64,000 nucleotides of DNA from Solwaraspora sp. WMMD791 (GCF_029581195.1 NZ_CP120737.1:1302001-1366000), one strand, 5' to 3'; positions 15,460 to 25,229 are shown, numbered from the stretch's first letter. Numbers and translations: made by a program. Notes: a model not told the origin generated them from the sequence alone.

Positions 15460-16437
15460 GTGGTCTTCAAGAAGATGCTGGGCGCCCTGGGCATCGGCGC
15501 CCCCAGCGTCGACACGGTGCTGCCCAACCCCAACATCCGCCCCGGCCTCGTCCTCAGCGGCCAGGTCAACCTGGTCGGCGGCAGCCACGAGACCCGACTC
15601 GACCAGATCACCGTCAGCCTGGTCACCCGGGTGGAGGTGGAGGCCGGCGGCGAGGACCACAACGCGACGGCCGAGTTCCACCGGGTCCCGGTGGGTGGCG
15701 GGTTCTCCCTGCGGGAGGGCCAGCAGGTCTCGTTGCCCTTCCAGTTCGCCGTACCATGGGAGACCCCGGTCACCGACGTGTACGGCCAGCGGCTGCACGG
15801 GATGACCATGGGGCTGCGCACCGAGGTGGCGATCCCGGGCGCGATCGACCGGGGCGACCTCGACGCGGTGCACGTGCACCCGCTGCCGGTGCAGGAGCGC
15901 ATCCTGGAGGCCTTCGCCCGGCTCGGCTTCGGCTTCAAGGGTGCCGATCTGGAGTACGGCCGGCTGCACGGCGTGCCCCAGACCCTGCCGTTCTACCAGG
16001 AGATCGAGTACTTCGCCGCGCCGCAGTACGCCGGCGGCATCCGGGAGGTCGAGCTGACCTTCGTCGCCAGCGAGTACGGCGTGGATGTCGTGTTGGAGTT
16101 CGACAAGCGCGGCGGGCTGTTCACCCCGGGCCACGACTCGTACGGGCGTTACCGGGTCAGCCACGCCGACGCCGACACCGTGGACTGGACGGCGCAGGTC
16201 GACGGCTGGGTCCGGCAGGCCCTGTCCCAACGGCAGTCGTTCCTCGGCGGCGGCGGATACGGCCAACCGATGCACGGCGGGTACCCGCCGGCGCACCGAG
16301 GCGGGCCCGGCATGGGCGGCATGGTCGCAGGAGCGCTCGGCGGTGCCGCGCTCGGCTTCGCCGGTGGGATGGTCGCCGGCGAGGTGTTCGACAGCTTCGG
16401 TGACGACGACGGCGGCGAGGACTTCGGCGAGGAGTGA
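15460..16437 (+). CDS. Spo0M-like sporulation-control protein
   Basis: 325 aa from the GTG at 15460 behind AAAGGAACG. Residues ~1-255 form the arrestin-like Spo0M fold: MLGALGIGAPSVDTVL, GLVLSGQVNLVGGSHE, LPFQFAVPWETPVT and VHPLPVQERILEAF. The C-terminal 60 residues are Gly/Met/Pro-rich (YGQPMHGGYPPAHRGG) and end in a Gly-rich hydrophobic turn and an acidic tail (DDDGGEDFGEE), a common extension in actinobacterial members. Spo0M proteins influence differentiation and interact with cytoskeletal proteins. Monocistronic. Confidence 0.85.
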   Translation: MVFKKMLGALGIGAPSVDTVLPNPNIRPGLVLSGQVNLVGGSHETRLDQITVSLVTRVEVEAGGEDHNATAEFHRVPVGGGFSLREGQQVSLPFQFAVPWETPVTDVYGQRLHGMTMGLRTEVAIPGAIDRGDLDAVHVHPLPVQERILEAFARLGFGFKGADLEYGRLHGVPQTLPFYQEIEYFAAPQYAGGIREVELTFVASEYGVDVVLEFDKRGGLFTPGHDSYGRYRVSHADADTVDWTAQVDGWVRQALSQRQSFLGGGGYGQPMHGGYPPAHRGGPGMGGMVAGALGGAALGFAGGMVAGEVFDSFGDDDGGEDFGEE

Positions 16438-16873
16438 CCGACGGGCGGTCGTGGGCGTCCGGATGCGTCGCCGGAGACGTCCGGCGTCGCACAAATGCGG
16501 ATGCCCACGACCATGTCGACCTCCGGCGACAATTGTCGCGCGCCTGCCCACCTCCACTTCACCCGCACGAACGCCATCTTTTGCCGTCGCGTACGCCGGA
16601 GGCAGGCTGCCCGGAGTCGACAGGTGTCAACAAACCGTCCTATTACCAATGTCCCGACAGACCACGACCATGCATGGTCACCGCCAATCAGACCAACGCC
16701 CTCGGCGCGAATTCGTCCATGAGGGACGCCGGGTTGCCACCAATGGAGGAATTCACTCTGATCATTCGCAGCGGAGGATTGCACAGTTGCCGACGCTGAT
16801 TTAGCGTGAAGCGAACCGACCGCCATATACGGCCACCCCGTCCTGAGCGGCGGCACCAGCACGACCGGCGAGG
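16438..16873. promoter_or_regulatory. 436-bp intergenic region with two 14-bp palindromes upstream of the SARP gene
   Basis: No gene is recognised. Two perfect palindromes occur: GCGACAATTGTCGC (16526-16539) and GACCATGCATGGTC (16666-16679). The DNA is A+T-richer than the flanking genes. These are candidate operators for the SARP regulator or for leftward transcription; no strong -35/-10 pair stands out. Confidence 0.5.
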
Positions 16874-19800
16874 GTGACGACGTTGCGTATCCAGATCCTC
16901 GGCCAGGTGCGCGCCTGGCGCGACGGTGAACAGCTGGATCTCGGACCGACGGCGCAGCGCGCCGTGCTCGGCCTGCTCGCGCTGGCCTGTGGCCAGCCGG
17001 TGCGCACCGCCGAGATCTCTGCGGTCGTGTGGCCCGACCGCAGTCCGCCACCGAGCGCGCGCAACGTCATCCAGACCCACATCAAGCACCTGCGCCGTCG
17101 ACTCGAGCCGGACCGTCCGCCACGCGCGCCCAGCCAGGTGCTACGCCAGGTCGGGGACGGCTATGCCCTGCAGCTGCCGAACTCCGCCGTCGACGCCCTG
17201 CGCTTCCGCGACCTGCTGACCGCCGCCACCGGTCGGCAGCGCGCCGGTGACCTGCGCCGGGCCGCCGACGAGCTCGAGGAGGCGCTCGCGCTGTGGCAGG
17301 GCCCACCGATGGCGGACATCCCGGATCTCACCGCGCATCCGAGGGTCGTCACGCTCGTGGAGGAACGGCACGCCGCCCTCGCCCGCTACGGCGAAATCAT
17401 GATCGCTTCGGGACGGGCCGCCGAGGCGGTACCGGCGCTGGAGGAGGCCGCCACCGCCCAGCCGCTGGACGAAGCCGCACAGGCCCGGCTCATCCGCGCC
17501 TACCAGGCCGCCGGCCAACGTGCCCGGGCCTTCCATACCTACCATCAGGTCCGGCACCGCCTCACCGACGAACTCGGCGTAGATCCCGGACCCGAGTTGT
17601 CGGCCGCGCACACCACGCTGCTGCACGACGAGGATCCGGTCACGGCCGGCGCGGGGCCGGCCCCCACCGGCGCGCAGCGGACCGACCAGCGGGACACCCG
17701 TACAGCCCCTGCCGCACCGGCCCAGCTGCCCGCCGACATCCCGGACTTCACCGGTCGGGGCACCGAACTGGCCCGGCTGGACAACTTGCTCGACGCCACC
17801 GAACCGGGCGGCGACACCGTGCCGGGCGTGACACTCGTCGCGACCTCGGGCACCGCTGGCGTCGGCAAGACGGCGCTGGCCATCCGCTGGGCGCACCGCG
17901 TCCGGCACCGGTTCCCTGACGGCCAGCTCTACGTCGACCTGCAGGGCTACGACGCCGGCCAGCCGGTCTCCCCCGGTCACGCGCTCGCCGGTTTCCTGCG
18001 GGCGCTCGGTGTCTCCGGGCCCGACCTACCGCTTGATCTCGACGAACGCGCGGCCTGCTACCGGAGCCTGGTCGACGGCCGCAGACTGCTGGTGGTGCTG
18101 GACAACGCCGCCTCCGCCGAGCAGGTCCGGCCGCTGCTACCCGGCTCGCCGTCCTGCTTCGTCCTGGTCACCAGCCGAGACTCTCTCGCCGGTCTGGTCG
18201 CCCGGCACGGGGCCCGGCGCATCGACCTCGACCCTCTGCCACTGGACGAGGCCGTCGCTCTGATCCACCGGCTGATCGGCGCCCGGGTGACCGCCGAACA
18301 CACCGCCGCCGCCGTGCTCGCCGCGCAGTGCGCCAGACTCCCGCTGGCGTTACGGGTGGCGGCGGAGATGGCCGCCACCCGCCCAGGTGCGCAACTGGTG
18401 GAGCTGGTGCGGGAACTGGCCGACCAGCACCGCCGGTTGGACCTGCTCGATGCCGGCGGCGACCTGCGAACCGGTGTTCGGGCTGTCTTCTCCTGGTCCT
18501 ACCTTCACCTGCCGACGGACGCCGCCCGTGCGTTCCGGCTGCTCGGTCTGCATCCTGGTCCAGGGCTGGAGCCGTACGCCGCCGCCGCGGTCATCGGCAC
18601 CACCGTTGCCGACGCCCGCCGGTTACTGGATCTGCTCGCCCGCGCCCACCTGCTCGAACGCGGCCCGCAGCACCGGTACGGCATGCACGACCTGCTCCGT
18701 GCCTACGCGGTGGACCTCGCCGAGGCGCAGGACGCGCCGGTCGACCGGCACCGGTCGATGACCGCGCTGTTCGATCACTACCTGCACACCGCGGCGGCGG
18801 CGATGGACCTGCTGTATCCGGCCGAGCGCCACCGCCGACCGGCGATCAGCGGCCCGACGGCGGCGGCCCGGCCACTGGCCGACGCGGCGAGCGGCCGGTC
18901 CTGGCTGGAGCAGGAACGGGCGAATCTGGTCGCCATCATGGCGTACGCCGCCGGGCACGGCTGGCCCGAGCATGCCCGCCGGCTCGTGCTCACCGTCTTC
19001 CGCTACCTGGAAGGCGCCGGGCACTACCCGGACGCGGTGACCGCGCACCACCATGGCCTGCTGGCCGCCGAGGCGATCGGTGACCGCGACTCACAGGCCC
19101 ACATGATGACGAACATCGCGGTGGTGTACGGCATGCAGGGACACCGGAAACTGGTCGTCGACCATCTGCAGCGCGCCCTGGTGCTCTACCGGCAGACCGG
19201 CGAACGCGCTGGCGAGGCACGGGCGCTGGGCAACCTCGGTGTCTTCCACGGCCAGCAGGGCCAGTACGACCAGGCCCGGGAACACCTGCAGGAGGCGCTC
19301 GCGCTGCTGCGGGCCACCGGCGAGACCCACGGCGAGGCGATGGCGCTGGGCAACCTCGGCTGGATCCATGTCCTGCAGGGCCGCTACGCCGAAGCCGGCG
19401 AACACCTCGACCGGGCGATCATCCTGTGCCGCCGGATCGGCCACCGGGTCGGGATGGCGTTCGCGCTGGACTCCTTCGGCCAGCTGCACGCCCGGCTCGG
19501 GCGGTTCCGGGACGCCGCCGACCACCACGGTCGGGCATTGCAGATCTACCGTGACACCAGTCAGCCGGTGGGTCAGGCCTCGGCGCTGGTCGGCCTGGCC
19601 GACGCGCTGATGGAGGTCGGGAATCCGGCGGCCGCCCGTGAGCACTACCAGCAGGCGTTGTCGATCGCCGCCCAGATCGGTGACCGGACGCAGCAGGCCC
19701 GGGCTCACGCCGGGCTGGCCCGGGCCGGGCAGCGGCTGGTCGACACCGACCGGGCGCCGGCCGCCGGGCCGGGGCGCACGCCGGACGAGGTGTGGGACCA

Positions 19801-19930
19801 CTGGTGCCACGCGCTGTCCCACTTCAGCGCCATCGGTGCCCCGGAGGCCGAGCAGATCCGCGCGCATCTGGCGGCGGTGGGACGCCACCGCGCCGAGATC
19901 GCCGTCAGCGCGCGGGCACCGGGTCGCTGA
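16874..19930 (+). CDS. AfsR/SARP-family transcriptional regulator with NB-ARC and TPR domains
   Basis: 1018 aa, large SARP. Order: winged-helix DNA-binding domain (~5-100; QRAVLGLLALACGQPV, then RNVIQTHIKHLRRRL), bacterial activation domain (~105-250), Pro/Thr linker, NB-ARC ATPase (~285-560, Walker A GTAGVGKT at 326-333, LLVVLDNAAS Walker B-like), and TPR repeats (~690-960; 'ALGNLGVFHGQQGQYDQARE', 'ALGNLGWIHVLQGRY'). Such proteins activate secondary-metabolite or developmental genes, with ATP binding and TPR contacts controlling activity. Its end overlaps that of the convergent envelope operon by 26 bp. Possible targets are that operon or the oxidative cluster at 58-64 kb, but nothing in sequence proves this. 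Confidence 0.92.
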   Translation: MTTLRIQILGQVRAWRDGEQLDLGPTAQRAVLGLLALACGQPVRTAEISAVVWPDRSPPPSARNVIQTHIKHLRRRLEPDRPPRAPSQVLRQVGDGYALQLPNSAVDALRFRDLLTAATGRQRAGDLRRAADELEEALALWQGPPMADIPDLTAHPRVVTLVEERHAALARYGEIMIASGRAAEAVPALEEAATAQPLDEAAQARLIRAYQAAGQRARAFHTYHQVRHRLTDELGVDPGPELSAAHTTLLHDEDPVTAGAGPAPTGAQRTDQRDTRTAPAAPAQLPADIPDFTGRGTELARLDNLLDATEPGGDTVPGVTLVATSGTAGVGKTALAIRWAHRVRHRFPDGQLYVDLQGYDAGQPVSPGHALAGFLRALGVSGPDLPLDLDERAACYRSLVDGRRLLVVLDNAASAEQVRPLLPGSPSCFVLVTSRDSLAGLVARHGARRIDLDPLPLDEAVALIHRLIGARVTAEHTAAAVLAAQCARLPLALRVAAEMAATRPGAQLVELVRELADQHRRLDLLDAGGDLRTGVRAVFSWSYLHLPTDAARAFRLLGLHPGPGLEPYAAAAVIGTTVADARRLLDLLARAHLLERGPQHRYGMHDLLRAYAVDLAEAQDAPVDRHRSMTALFDHYLHTAAAAMDLLYPAERHRRPAISGPTAAARPLADAASGRSWLEQERANLVAIMAYAAGHGWPEHARRLVLTVFRYLEGAGHYPDAVTAHHHGLLAAEAIGDRDSQAHMMTNIAVVYGMQGHRKLVVDHLQRALVLYRQTGERAGEARALGNLGVFHGQQGQYDQAREHLQEALALLRATGETHGEAMALGNLGWIHVLQGRYAEAGEHLDRAIILCRRIGHRVGMAFALDSFGQLHARLGRFRDAADHHGRALQIYRDTSQPVGQASALVGLADALMEVGNPAAAREHYQQALSIAAQIGDRTQQARAHAGLARAGQRLVDTDRAPAAGPGRTPDEVWDHWCHALSHFSAIGAPEAEQIRAHLAAVGRHRAEIAVSARAPGR

Positions 19931-20954
19931 CCAGCGCGCCGCCGACGCCCCGCTGCCGACGTCGGTGCAGATACTGGGCGAGCGCCAGGCCGCCGGCACC
20001 GACCGCGACGTCGCTGAGCACCGACACCACCCGGCTGGCCAGCACGACGGTGCCGGCCAGGGGCAGTGGCATCACCGTGGCCAGTCCGACGACGAGCACT
20101 GCTTCCCGCACCCCGATGCCGTCCGGGGCGACCATCACCAGCAGCCCGGTGACCGTCGCCAACCCGAACCCGGCCACGCACACCAGGTAGGAACGGCCGG
20201 GCGGTGCCCCGGCCACGACGGCCAGCACCCACAGGTGATGCCCCGACACCCACCAGGACAACGCCTGCGCGACGATCGCGCGGCGGACGCCACCCGGGGT
20301 GGCACCGAACTGTAGCTGCGGCCGACGCAGCAGCCTCGTCGCGAATCGCACGGCCCGGTCGAGCAGCTGCGGCCGGATCAGCAGGATCACCACTGGCAGG
20401 GCGGCCAGCAGCAGCCACCACACCCCACCACCGACGACCGCCGGGCCGGCGGCGATGCCGATGGTCAGCCCGGTGAGCGCCACGATGCTCCAGCTGACCG
20501 CGAACACCGACGCCAGCCGGACCGGACCGACGTCGACCTGTCTGCCCAGCCGCAGCAACACCGGCACCGCGACGAACCGACCCGGCACGAACTTCACGAG
20601 GAACCCGACGAAGAAGATCCGCAGCGCGGTCCAGGTGTGCACCCGGGCGCCGAGGTCGACGAAGACCGCGCGCCAGGACAGCACGCCGAGGACCAGGCCC
20701 AGGCAGTTGATCCCGATCGCGGCCGCCACCGCGAGGTAGCCGGTCACCGGGTCCAGCGAGGCGGCCAGCTCGACGACGGGGGTCCAGTCCTGGGTACGCA
20801 GCACGGTCACCACGCCGACGACAAGCAGTACGACGAAGAGCACCACGAAGGCCCGGTTCAGCAGCCGCCACCAGCGACTCCAGCGGCCCGTCGGTGACGT
20901 CCCGCCGCCCGCCGGTGAGGTCGCGCCGCCTGCCGGGGAGGTCGCGCCGCTCAC
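19905..20954 (-). CDS. Lysylphosphatidylglycerol synthase-like (UPF0104) integral membrane protein
   Basis: 349 aa from the GTG at 20954 (GTGA overlap with the GT2 stop). A short repeat-rich N-terminus (ATSPAGGATSPAGGGTSPTG) precedes about eight membrane helices. LVKFVPGRFVAVPVLLRLGR and the late MVAPDGIGVREAVLV segment are signatures of the LPG_synthase_TM/AglD flippase-like family. No catalytic aminoacyl-transferase domain follows, so it is the flippase/membrane-only form, often paired with GT2 enzymes using polyprenyl-phosphate sugars. Last gene of an eight-gene operon of envelope-glycan type. Confidence 0.85.
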   Translation of the reverse strand: MSGATSPAGGATSPAGGGTSPTGRWSRWWRLLNRAFVVLFVVLLVVGVVTVLRTQDWTPVVELAASLDPVTGYLAVAAAIGINCLGLVLGVLSWRAVFVDLGARVHTWTALRIFFVGFLVKFVPGRFVAVPVLLRLGRQVDVGPVRLASVFAVSWSIVALTGLTIGIAAGPAVVGGGVWWLLLAALPVVILLIRPQLLDRAVRFATRLLRRPQLQFGATPGGVRRAIVAQALSWWVSGHHLWVLAVVAGAPPGRSYLVCVAGFGLATVTGLLVMVAPDGIGVREAVLVVGLATVMPLPLAGTVVLASRVVSVLSDVAVGAGGLALAQYLHRRRQRGVGGALVSDPVPAR

Positions 20955-22021
20955 CGGTCGGCCCGCCCCGTGCTGGCCGGTGCGCGCCGCCCGCTCCGCA
21001 GCGCGGTGGCGGCGAACCCGGCGGCCATACCGGCCAACTGGGTGGTGTGCATGACGAAGTGCATGCCGACGAAGTACACCAGGAAGCGGTTGCCCTTCCG
21101 CCGCCACACGAAGCGCAGCAGTCCACGGTCGACGACGAGGAAGGCGGCGCCGAACACCCCCGGCAGCACCAGCAACCACCGGTCTACCAGCGCCAACGGG
21201 AGGGTGACCAACGCCGCCGTACAGCAGAGCATGGCCGCGGCTGCGGCGACGTCGAAGCCGCGCCCTGGCCGGTCCGTACCGTCGGACCGGCCCGGAGCGT
21301 GCGGTCGGTGCGGTGACCGCCGCCGGGCGCCGAGCGTGGTGCCGGCGAGCAGCGCGCCGTAGCTGACGGCGCGCCGGACGTGCTCGGCGAGAAACGGCCC
21401 CAGCCGGTCGACGTCGTCGTGGCGGCCGACCACCTGCGCGCTCATCCTGATCTGGTAACGCCGCGGCAGCCGGGTGCCGAACTCGATGTCCTCGGAGTCG
21501 CGCAGGCGCTCGTCGAATCCACCGACCGCGTCGAACGCCTCGCGACGGATCGCGGTGAGCGCGAACAGGGTCGAGTCCGCGACGCCGGCACGCTGACGCC
21601 GCCAGTAGTGCTCGAACAGGGTCTTGTACACCTCCACCGGGCCGTCGGCGGCGAACGGCTCGGCGGCATAGATGCCCTGCACCACACCGCACTCGGGGTG
21701 CGCGGCCAGCACCCGCAACGCGTTGCCGATCGCATCCGGCGCGAGGGCGATGTCGGAGTCGACGAAGAACAGCACCTCACCGGTGGCGACCGAGGCTCCG
21801 GCGTTGCGGGCCGCCGAAACGCCCCGGTTGGTTGGCAGGCAGACCAGTTGGCACGGTAGGCCGGCGGCGATCTCCCGGGACCCGTCGGTGCTGGCGTCGT
21901 CGACCACGACCACCTCCACCGGCTGGCAGGTCTGGCGGTACACCGACCGCACGCATTCGGCCAACGTCTTGGCCTTGTTGTAGGTCGGGATGATCACCGA
22001 CACCCTCGGCGCCCCGGTCAC
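20951..22021 (-). CDS. GT2 glycosyltransferase with C-terminal membrane helices (A)
   Basis: 356 aa from the GTG at 22021. GT-A core: VSVIIPTYNKAKTLAECV, VVVVDDASTDGS, the metal-binding FFVDSDIAL, and the acceptor segment GGFDERLRDSEDIEFGTRL. Two to three C-terminal hydrophobic helices (~245-330) anchor it in the membrane. The sequence is closest to the + strand GT2 at 28.9 kb (both have ED-E/L plus the late Y-W-R motif HYWR), and more distant from the two GT2s upstream. It overlaps both neighbours by 4 bases. Confidence 0.9.
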   Translation of the reverse strand: MTGAPRVSVIIPTYNKAKTLAECVRSVYRQTCQPVEVVVVDDASTDGSREIAAGLPCQLVCLPTNRGVSAARNAGASVATGEVLFFVDSDIALAPDAIGNALRVLAAHPECGVVQGIYAAEPFAADGPVEVYKTLFEHYWRRQRAGVADSTLFALTAIRREAFDAVGGFDERLRDSEDIEFGTRLPRRYQIRMSAQVVGRHDDVDRLGPFLAEHVRRAVSYGALLAGTTLGARRRSPHRPHAPGRSDGTDRPGRGFDVAAAAAMLCCTAALVTLPLALVDRWLLVLPGVFGAAFLVVDRGLLRFVWRRKGNRFLVYFVGMHFVMHTTQLAGMAAGFAATALRSGRRAPASTGRADR

Positions 22022-23139
22022 CACGACACCCACATCGTCTGGGGCAGGTGGTCCGACATTCCCCGCGCGTCGCCGAACTCGTACCGGTGCACGGTCAGCG
22101 GGTCGGAGACCAGCGCCCAGTCCAGCCGCCACGCCGACGGCTGCTCGGTCGGCCACGAACCCGGATAGAAGGATCTGCTGGCCGACACCGCGTCGCGCAG
22201 CCCCGAGGGCAGCCGGCGGGTGTCCCCCATCGCCGGCGTGGTGTTGAGATCACCGGCCAGCAGGACCGGGTACGGGTTGGCCGCCACGTCGGCGGCGAGC
22301 ACCCGCCACTGAGCGAGGCGGCGCTGCCGCTGCTGGCGTACCGTGTCGTGAAACTCCCGGCTGAACACGCTCGGTCCACCCACCCACAGCGGCACCGGCA
22401 GATGCGCGTTGTACGTCGAGAGCACGCGGTCGCCGACCTGCAGGTCGGTCCGGAGCACCTGGTAGCGCCAGAAGTCGACGAAGTCGTCCGGTGCCGGCGG
22501 CAGCCCGGCGGCCTCCAGCGGCACCTGGTCGACGATCGGGAACCGCGACAAGGTGACCAGTTCACCGGTCACCGCGACGTGGTAGCCGGGCAGCTCACGG
22601 GCCAGTCGGTCCAGATCGTCGATCGGCACGATCGTGCCGTCGACCTCGGCGATGTACTCCTGCAGCAGGTACACGTCGGCCCGTTGCTCGCGCAGCAGTC
22701 GGTAGAAGTCCGCCGGCTGATCGCCGGCGTGCCAGTAGCCGGTGTTCCAGGACATCACCCGCACCGCCTCCGCCGGCACCGGCTGCTCGGGGCGCAACGG
22801 CCCCGGCAGGTTGATCCCGGACAGCCCGGCACCGACGACCAGGGCCGCCGCGCACAACAGCGCCGCGGGCCGCCGGGTGCGTCGGCACCCGGCGGCCGCC
22901 GCCGCGAAGGTCAGCGGTACGGCGACGAACAACAGCGGCGGCACCAGCTCGGCCAGCAGCCACCACCACACCCGCCCGCTGAGTGCCCGGTGGGCCAGCA
23001 CGTACAGCAGCCACAGCGCCGAGCCGGTCAGGAACAGCCGGCCCAGCCAGCGCCGCCACCACCGTCCGAAGGGCCCCGGCCCGGGCGTGGCGGCGACGGT
23101 CTCCACCGGGGCCGGCGCGATCTGCGGTGACGCGGTCAC
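22018..23139 (-). CDS. Membrane-anchored endonuclease/exonuclease/phosphatase (EEP) family protein
   Basis: 373 aa from the GTG at 23139, overlapping the neighbouring stop by 4 bases. Three N-terminal hydrophobic helices (~32-115) precede an EEP domain (~130-373): MSWNTGYWHAG, LLQEYIAEVD (metal Glu), NAHLPVPLW, LAGDLNTTPAMG, and MSDHLPQTM at the end with the catalytic Asp-His. The membrane anchor and position between GT2 genes suggest a phosphodiesterase or phosphatase on a lipid-linked or sugar phosphate outside the cytoplasm rather than a nuclease. This is inference. Confidence 0.88.
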   Translation of the reverse strand: MTASPQIAPAPVETVAATPGPGPFGRWWRRWLGRLFLTGSALWLLYVLAHRALSGRVWWWLLAELVPPLLFVAVPLTFAAAAAGCRRTRRPAALLCAAALVVGAGLSGINLPGPLRPEQPVPAEAVRVMSWNTGYWHAGDQPADFYRLLREQRADVYLLQEYIAEVDGTIVPIDDLDRLARELPGYHVAVTGELVTLSRFPIVDQVPLEAAGLPPAPDDFVDFWRYQVLRTDLQVGDRVLSTYNAHLPVPLWVGGPSVFSREFHDTVRQQRQRRLAQWRVLAADVAANPYPVLLAGDLNTTPAMGDTRRLPSGLRDAVSASRSFYPGSWPTEQPSAWRLDWALVSDPLTVHRYEFGDARGMSDHLPQTMWVSW

Positions 23140-24155
23140 GCGGTCGCCTCCACCGGGAAGGTGCCGTCGTAGAGCTGCCGGAACGGTCGCGACACCAGCC
23201 ACTGCAGGGCGCCGGCCGCCACCCCGGCGGTGATGGTGACGTTCACCAGGAAGTGCACGGCCACGAAGAACATCAGGAACACCGGGCCGCGCCGCCGGTG
23301 GGCCAGCACGTACAGGTCGCGGTCGGCGGCGACCGACGCGGCGACCAGCCCGGCCGGTACGAGCAGCCACCACGGCCCGAACAGCACCGGCAGCCCCAAC
23401 GCGGGCAGGGCGGCGGTCGCGATCAGGCTGCCCCAGGCGCGGGCGGCCGTCTCGAAGCCGGTGGCGAACCGGCGGGCCCGCGCGTACAGCGGGATGCGTA
23501 GTCGGGCCCGGTGGAACAGCTTGCGCAGCAGCGGCAGCAACTGGTGGTCGTGATCGTGCCGGCCGCGGACCCGGGAGGTCAGCCGCAGTTGGTGCCGGCG
23601 GGACAGCCGATAGCCGTAGTCGACCTCCTCGGTCTGCTTCAGCGCCGGGTTGAACGGACCGATCTCCGTGTAGACGCGGCGGCGGATCGCGCACATCGCC
23701 GGGAACAGGAACGTCACGTTGCCTTCGCCGCTGGCCGACCAGTGGTGGTACTGCAGACCCCGGTAGCGGGCCACCAACGTGTCGTGCAGCAACGGCTCCG
23801 GGTCCTCGATCCCGCAGACCGCCCCGACCTGGGGTTCGGCCTCGAGCAGCGCCACCGCCTCGGCGACGGCGTCGGGCGCCATCGCCACGTCGGCGTCGAC
23901 GAAGAACAGGATGTCACCGGTGGTGTTCGCCACGCCGACGTTGCGGGCCCGGCCGCAGCCACCGTTGTCCGGCAGGGCGATCACCCGTACGCCGAGGGCC
24001 CGCGCGACAGCCACCGAGTCGTCGGTGCTGTGGTCGTCGACCACCAGCACCTCGATCTCCGGATAGGTCTGCGCGGCGATCGCCCGCAGGCACACGTGCA
24101 GGGAGGCGGCGTAGTTGTAGCTCGGCACGATCACCGACACCTTCGGCATCGTCAC
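23136..24155 (-). CDS. GT2 glycosyltransferase with C-terminal membrane helices (B)
   Basis: 339 aa. GT-A motifs: VSVIVPSYNYAASLHVCLRA, VLVVDDHSTDDS, FFVDADVAM, and NPALKQTEEVDYGYRL; then HDHDHQLLPLLRKLFHR and three membrane helices, ending in LYDGTFPVEATA. Highly similar to the following gene product (GT2 C) in layout, indicating duplication. Coupled on both sides: 4-base overlap with the EEP gene and 1 base from GT2 C. Start is a GTG at 24155 or the ATG two codons later. Confidence 0.9.
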   Translation of the reverse strand: MTMPKVSVIVPSYNYAASLHVCLRAIAAQTYPEIEVLVVDDHSTDDSVAVARALGVRVIALPDNGGCGRARNVGVANTTGDILFFVDADVAMAPDAVAEAVALLEAEPQVGAVCGIEDPEPLLHDTLVARYRGLQYHHWSASGEGNVTFLFPAMCAIRRRVYTEIGPFNPALKQTEEVDYGYRLSRRHQLRLTSRVRGRHDHDHQLLPLLRKLFHRARLRIPLYARARRFATGFETAARAWGSLIATAALPALGLPVLFGPWWLLVPAGLVAASVAADRDLYVLAHRRRGPVFLMFFVAVHFLVNVTITAGVAAGALQWLVSRPFRQLYDGTFPVEATA

Positions 24156-24156
24156 G

Positions 24157-25167
24157 TCACACCGCCTGCGCCGGCTTGTCGTAGAGCCGCCGGAACGCCC
24201 GCGAGGTCAGGTAGCTGGCGAAGCCGGTGGCCGCCGCGACCGCCATGACCACGTTGAGGAAGAAGTGCATGGCGACAAAGTAGGCGACGAACAGCGGGTT
24301 GCGGCGGGCCGCGACGAACCGGTACATCGGCCAGTCGCACGCGACGAAGCCGGCGGCGGCGAGCACCGGTAGTACGCTCCACCAGGGACCCAGCGCCAAC
24401 GGTGCGACGCTGGTCAGCACCACCAGCAGCGCGGCGACGCTGCTCCAGGCACGCGGTCCGCTGCGCAGCCCGCCGGGAAAGGTCGGGTTCTGGGCGTACA
24501 TCGGAATGTGCAACCTGGTGCGGGTGAAGACCTTGCGGATCATCACCCGCAGTTCGTGGTCGTGGTCATGGACGCCGCGCACCGCCGGAGTCAGCCAGAT
24601 CTCGTACCGACTGGCGAGCCGGAAGCCGTAGTCGGCGTTCTCGGTCTCCCGCAACCGGGGGTTGAACGGACCGATCTCGGCGAACACCTCGGCCCGCATC
24701 GCCAGCAGCGCGGTGTACATGGTGTAGATCCGCCCCTCGTCGGCGATCAGCCAGTAGGACTGCTGCATGCAGCGGTACTCCTCGACCAGGCTGTCGCGGA
24801 TCAGCGGCACCGGGTCGTAGTTGCCGCAGATCGCGCCGATCTGCGGCCGCTCGGTGAGCAGGGCCACCGCGTTGGCCACGGCGTCCGGCTTGGCCGCGAC
24901 GTCGGAGTCGACGAAGAACAGGATCTCGCCGGTGGCGTGGGCCGCACCGAGGTTGCGGGCCACCGACGGCCCGCCGTTGGCCGGGGTACGCACCACCTGG
25001 ACGCCGTACGATTCGGCCACGGCGACCGAGTCGTCGGTGCTGCAGTCGTCGACGACGATGATCTCCAGGCGAGGGTACGTCTGGGCCCGCAGGGCGGACA
25101 GACACAGCCCGAGCGCCCGGGCGTAGTTGTAGTTCGGCACGATGACCGACACGAGCGGTTCGGACAT
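24157..25167 (-). CDS. GT2 glycosyltransferase with C-terminal membrane helices (C)
   Basis: 336 aa, ATG start. GT-A motifs: VSVIVPNYNYARALGLCLSA, IIVVDDCSTDDS, FFVDSDVAA, NPRLRETENADYGFRL. The segment HDHDHELRVMIRKVFTR and the terminal LYDKPAQAV match GT2 B closely, so B and C are tandem paralogs. Two or three C-terminal helices anchor it. Transfer of activated sugars to a lipid carrier or glycan at the membrane is expected for the family; donor and acceptor are unknown. Confidence 0.9.
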   Translation of the reverse strand: MSEPLVSVIVPNYNYARALGLCLSALRAQTYPRLEIIVVDDCSTDDSVAVAESYGVQVVRTPANGGPSVARNLGAAHATGEILFFVDSDVAAKPDAVANAVALLTERPQIGAICGNYDPVPLIRDSLVEEYRCMQQSYWLIADEGRIYTMYTALLAMRAEVFAEIGPFNPRLRETENADYGFRLASRYEIWLTPAVRGVHDHDHELRVMIRKVFTRTRLHIPMYAQNPTFPGGLRSGPRAWSSVAALLVVLTSVAPLALGPWWSVLPVLAAAGFVACDWPMYRFVAARRNPLFVAYFVAMHFFLNVVMAVAAATGFASYLTSRAFRRLYDKPAQAV

Positions 25168-25229
25168 GGGTACACACCGCTTTCACTGGTCATGAGGTTG
25201 CACTGTGGTGGGTTCGGATTGCGCTGGGG

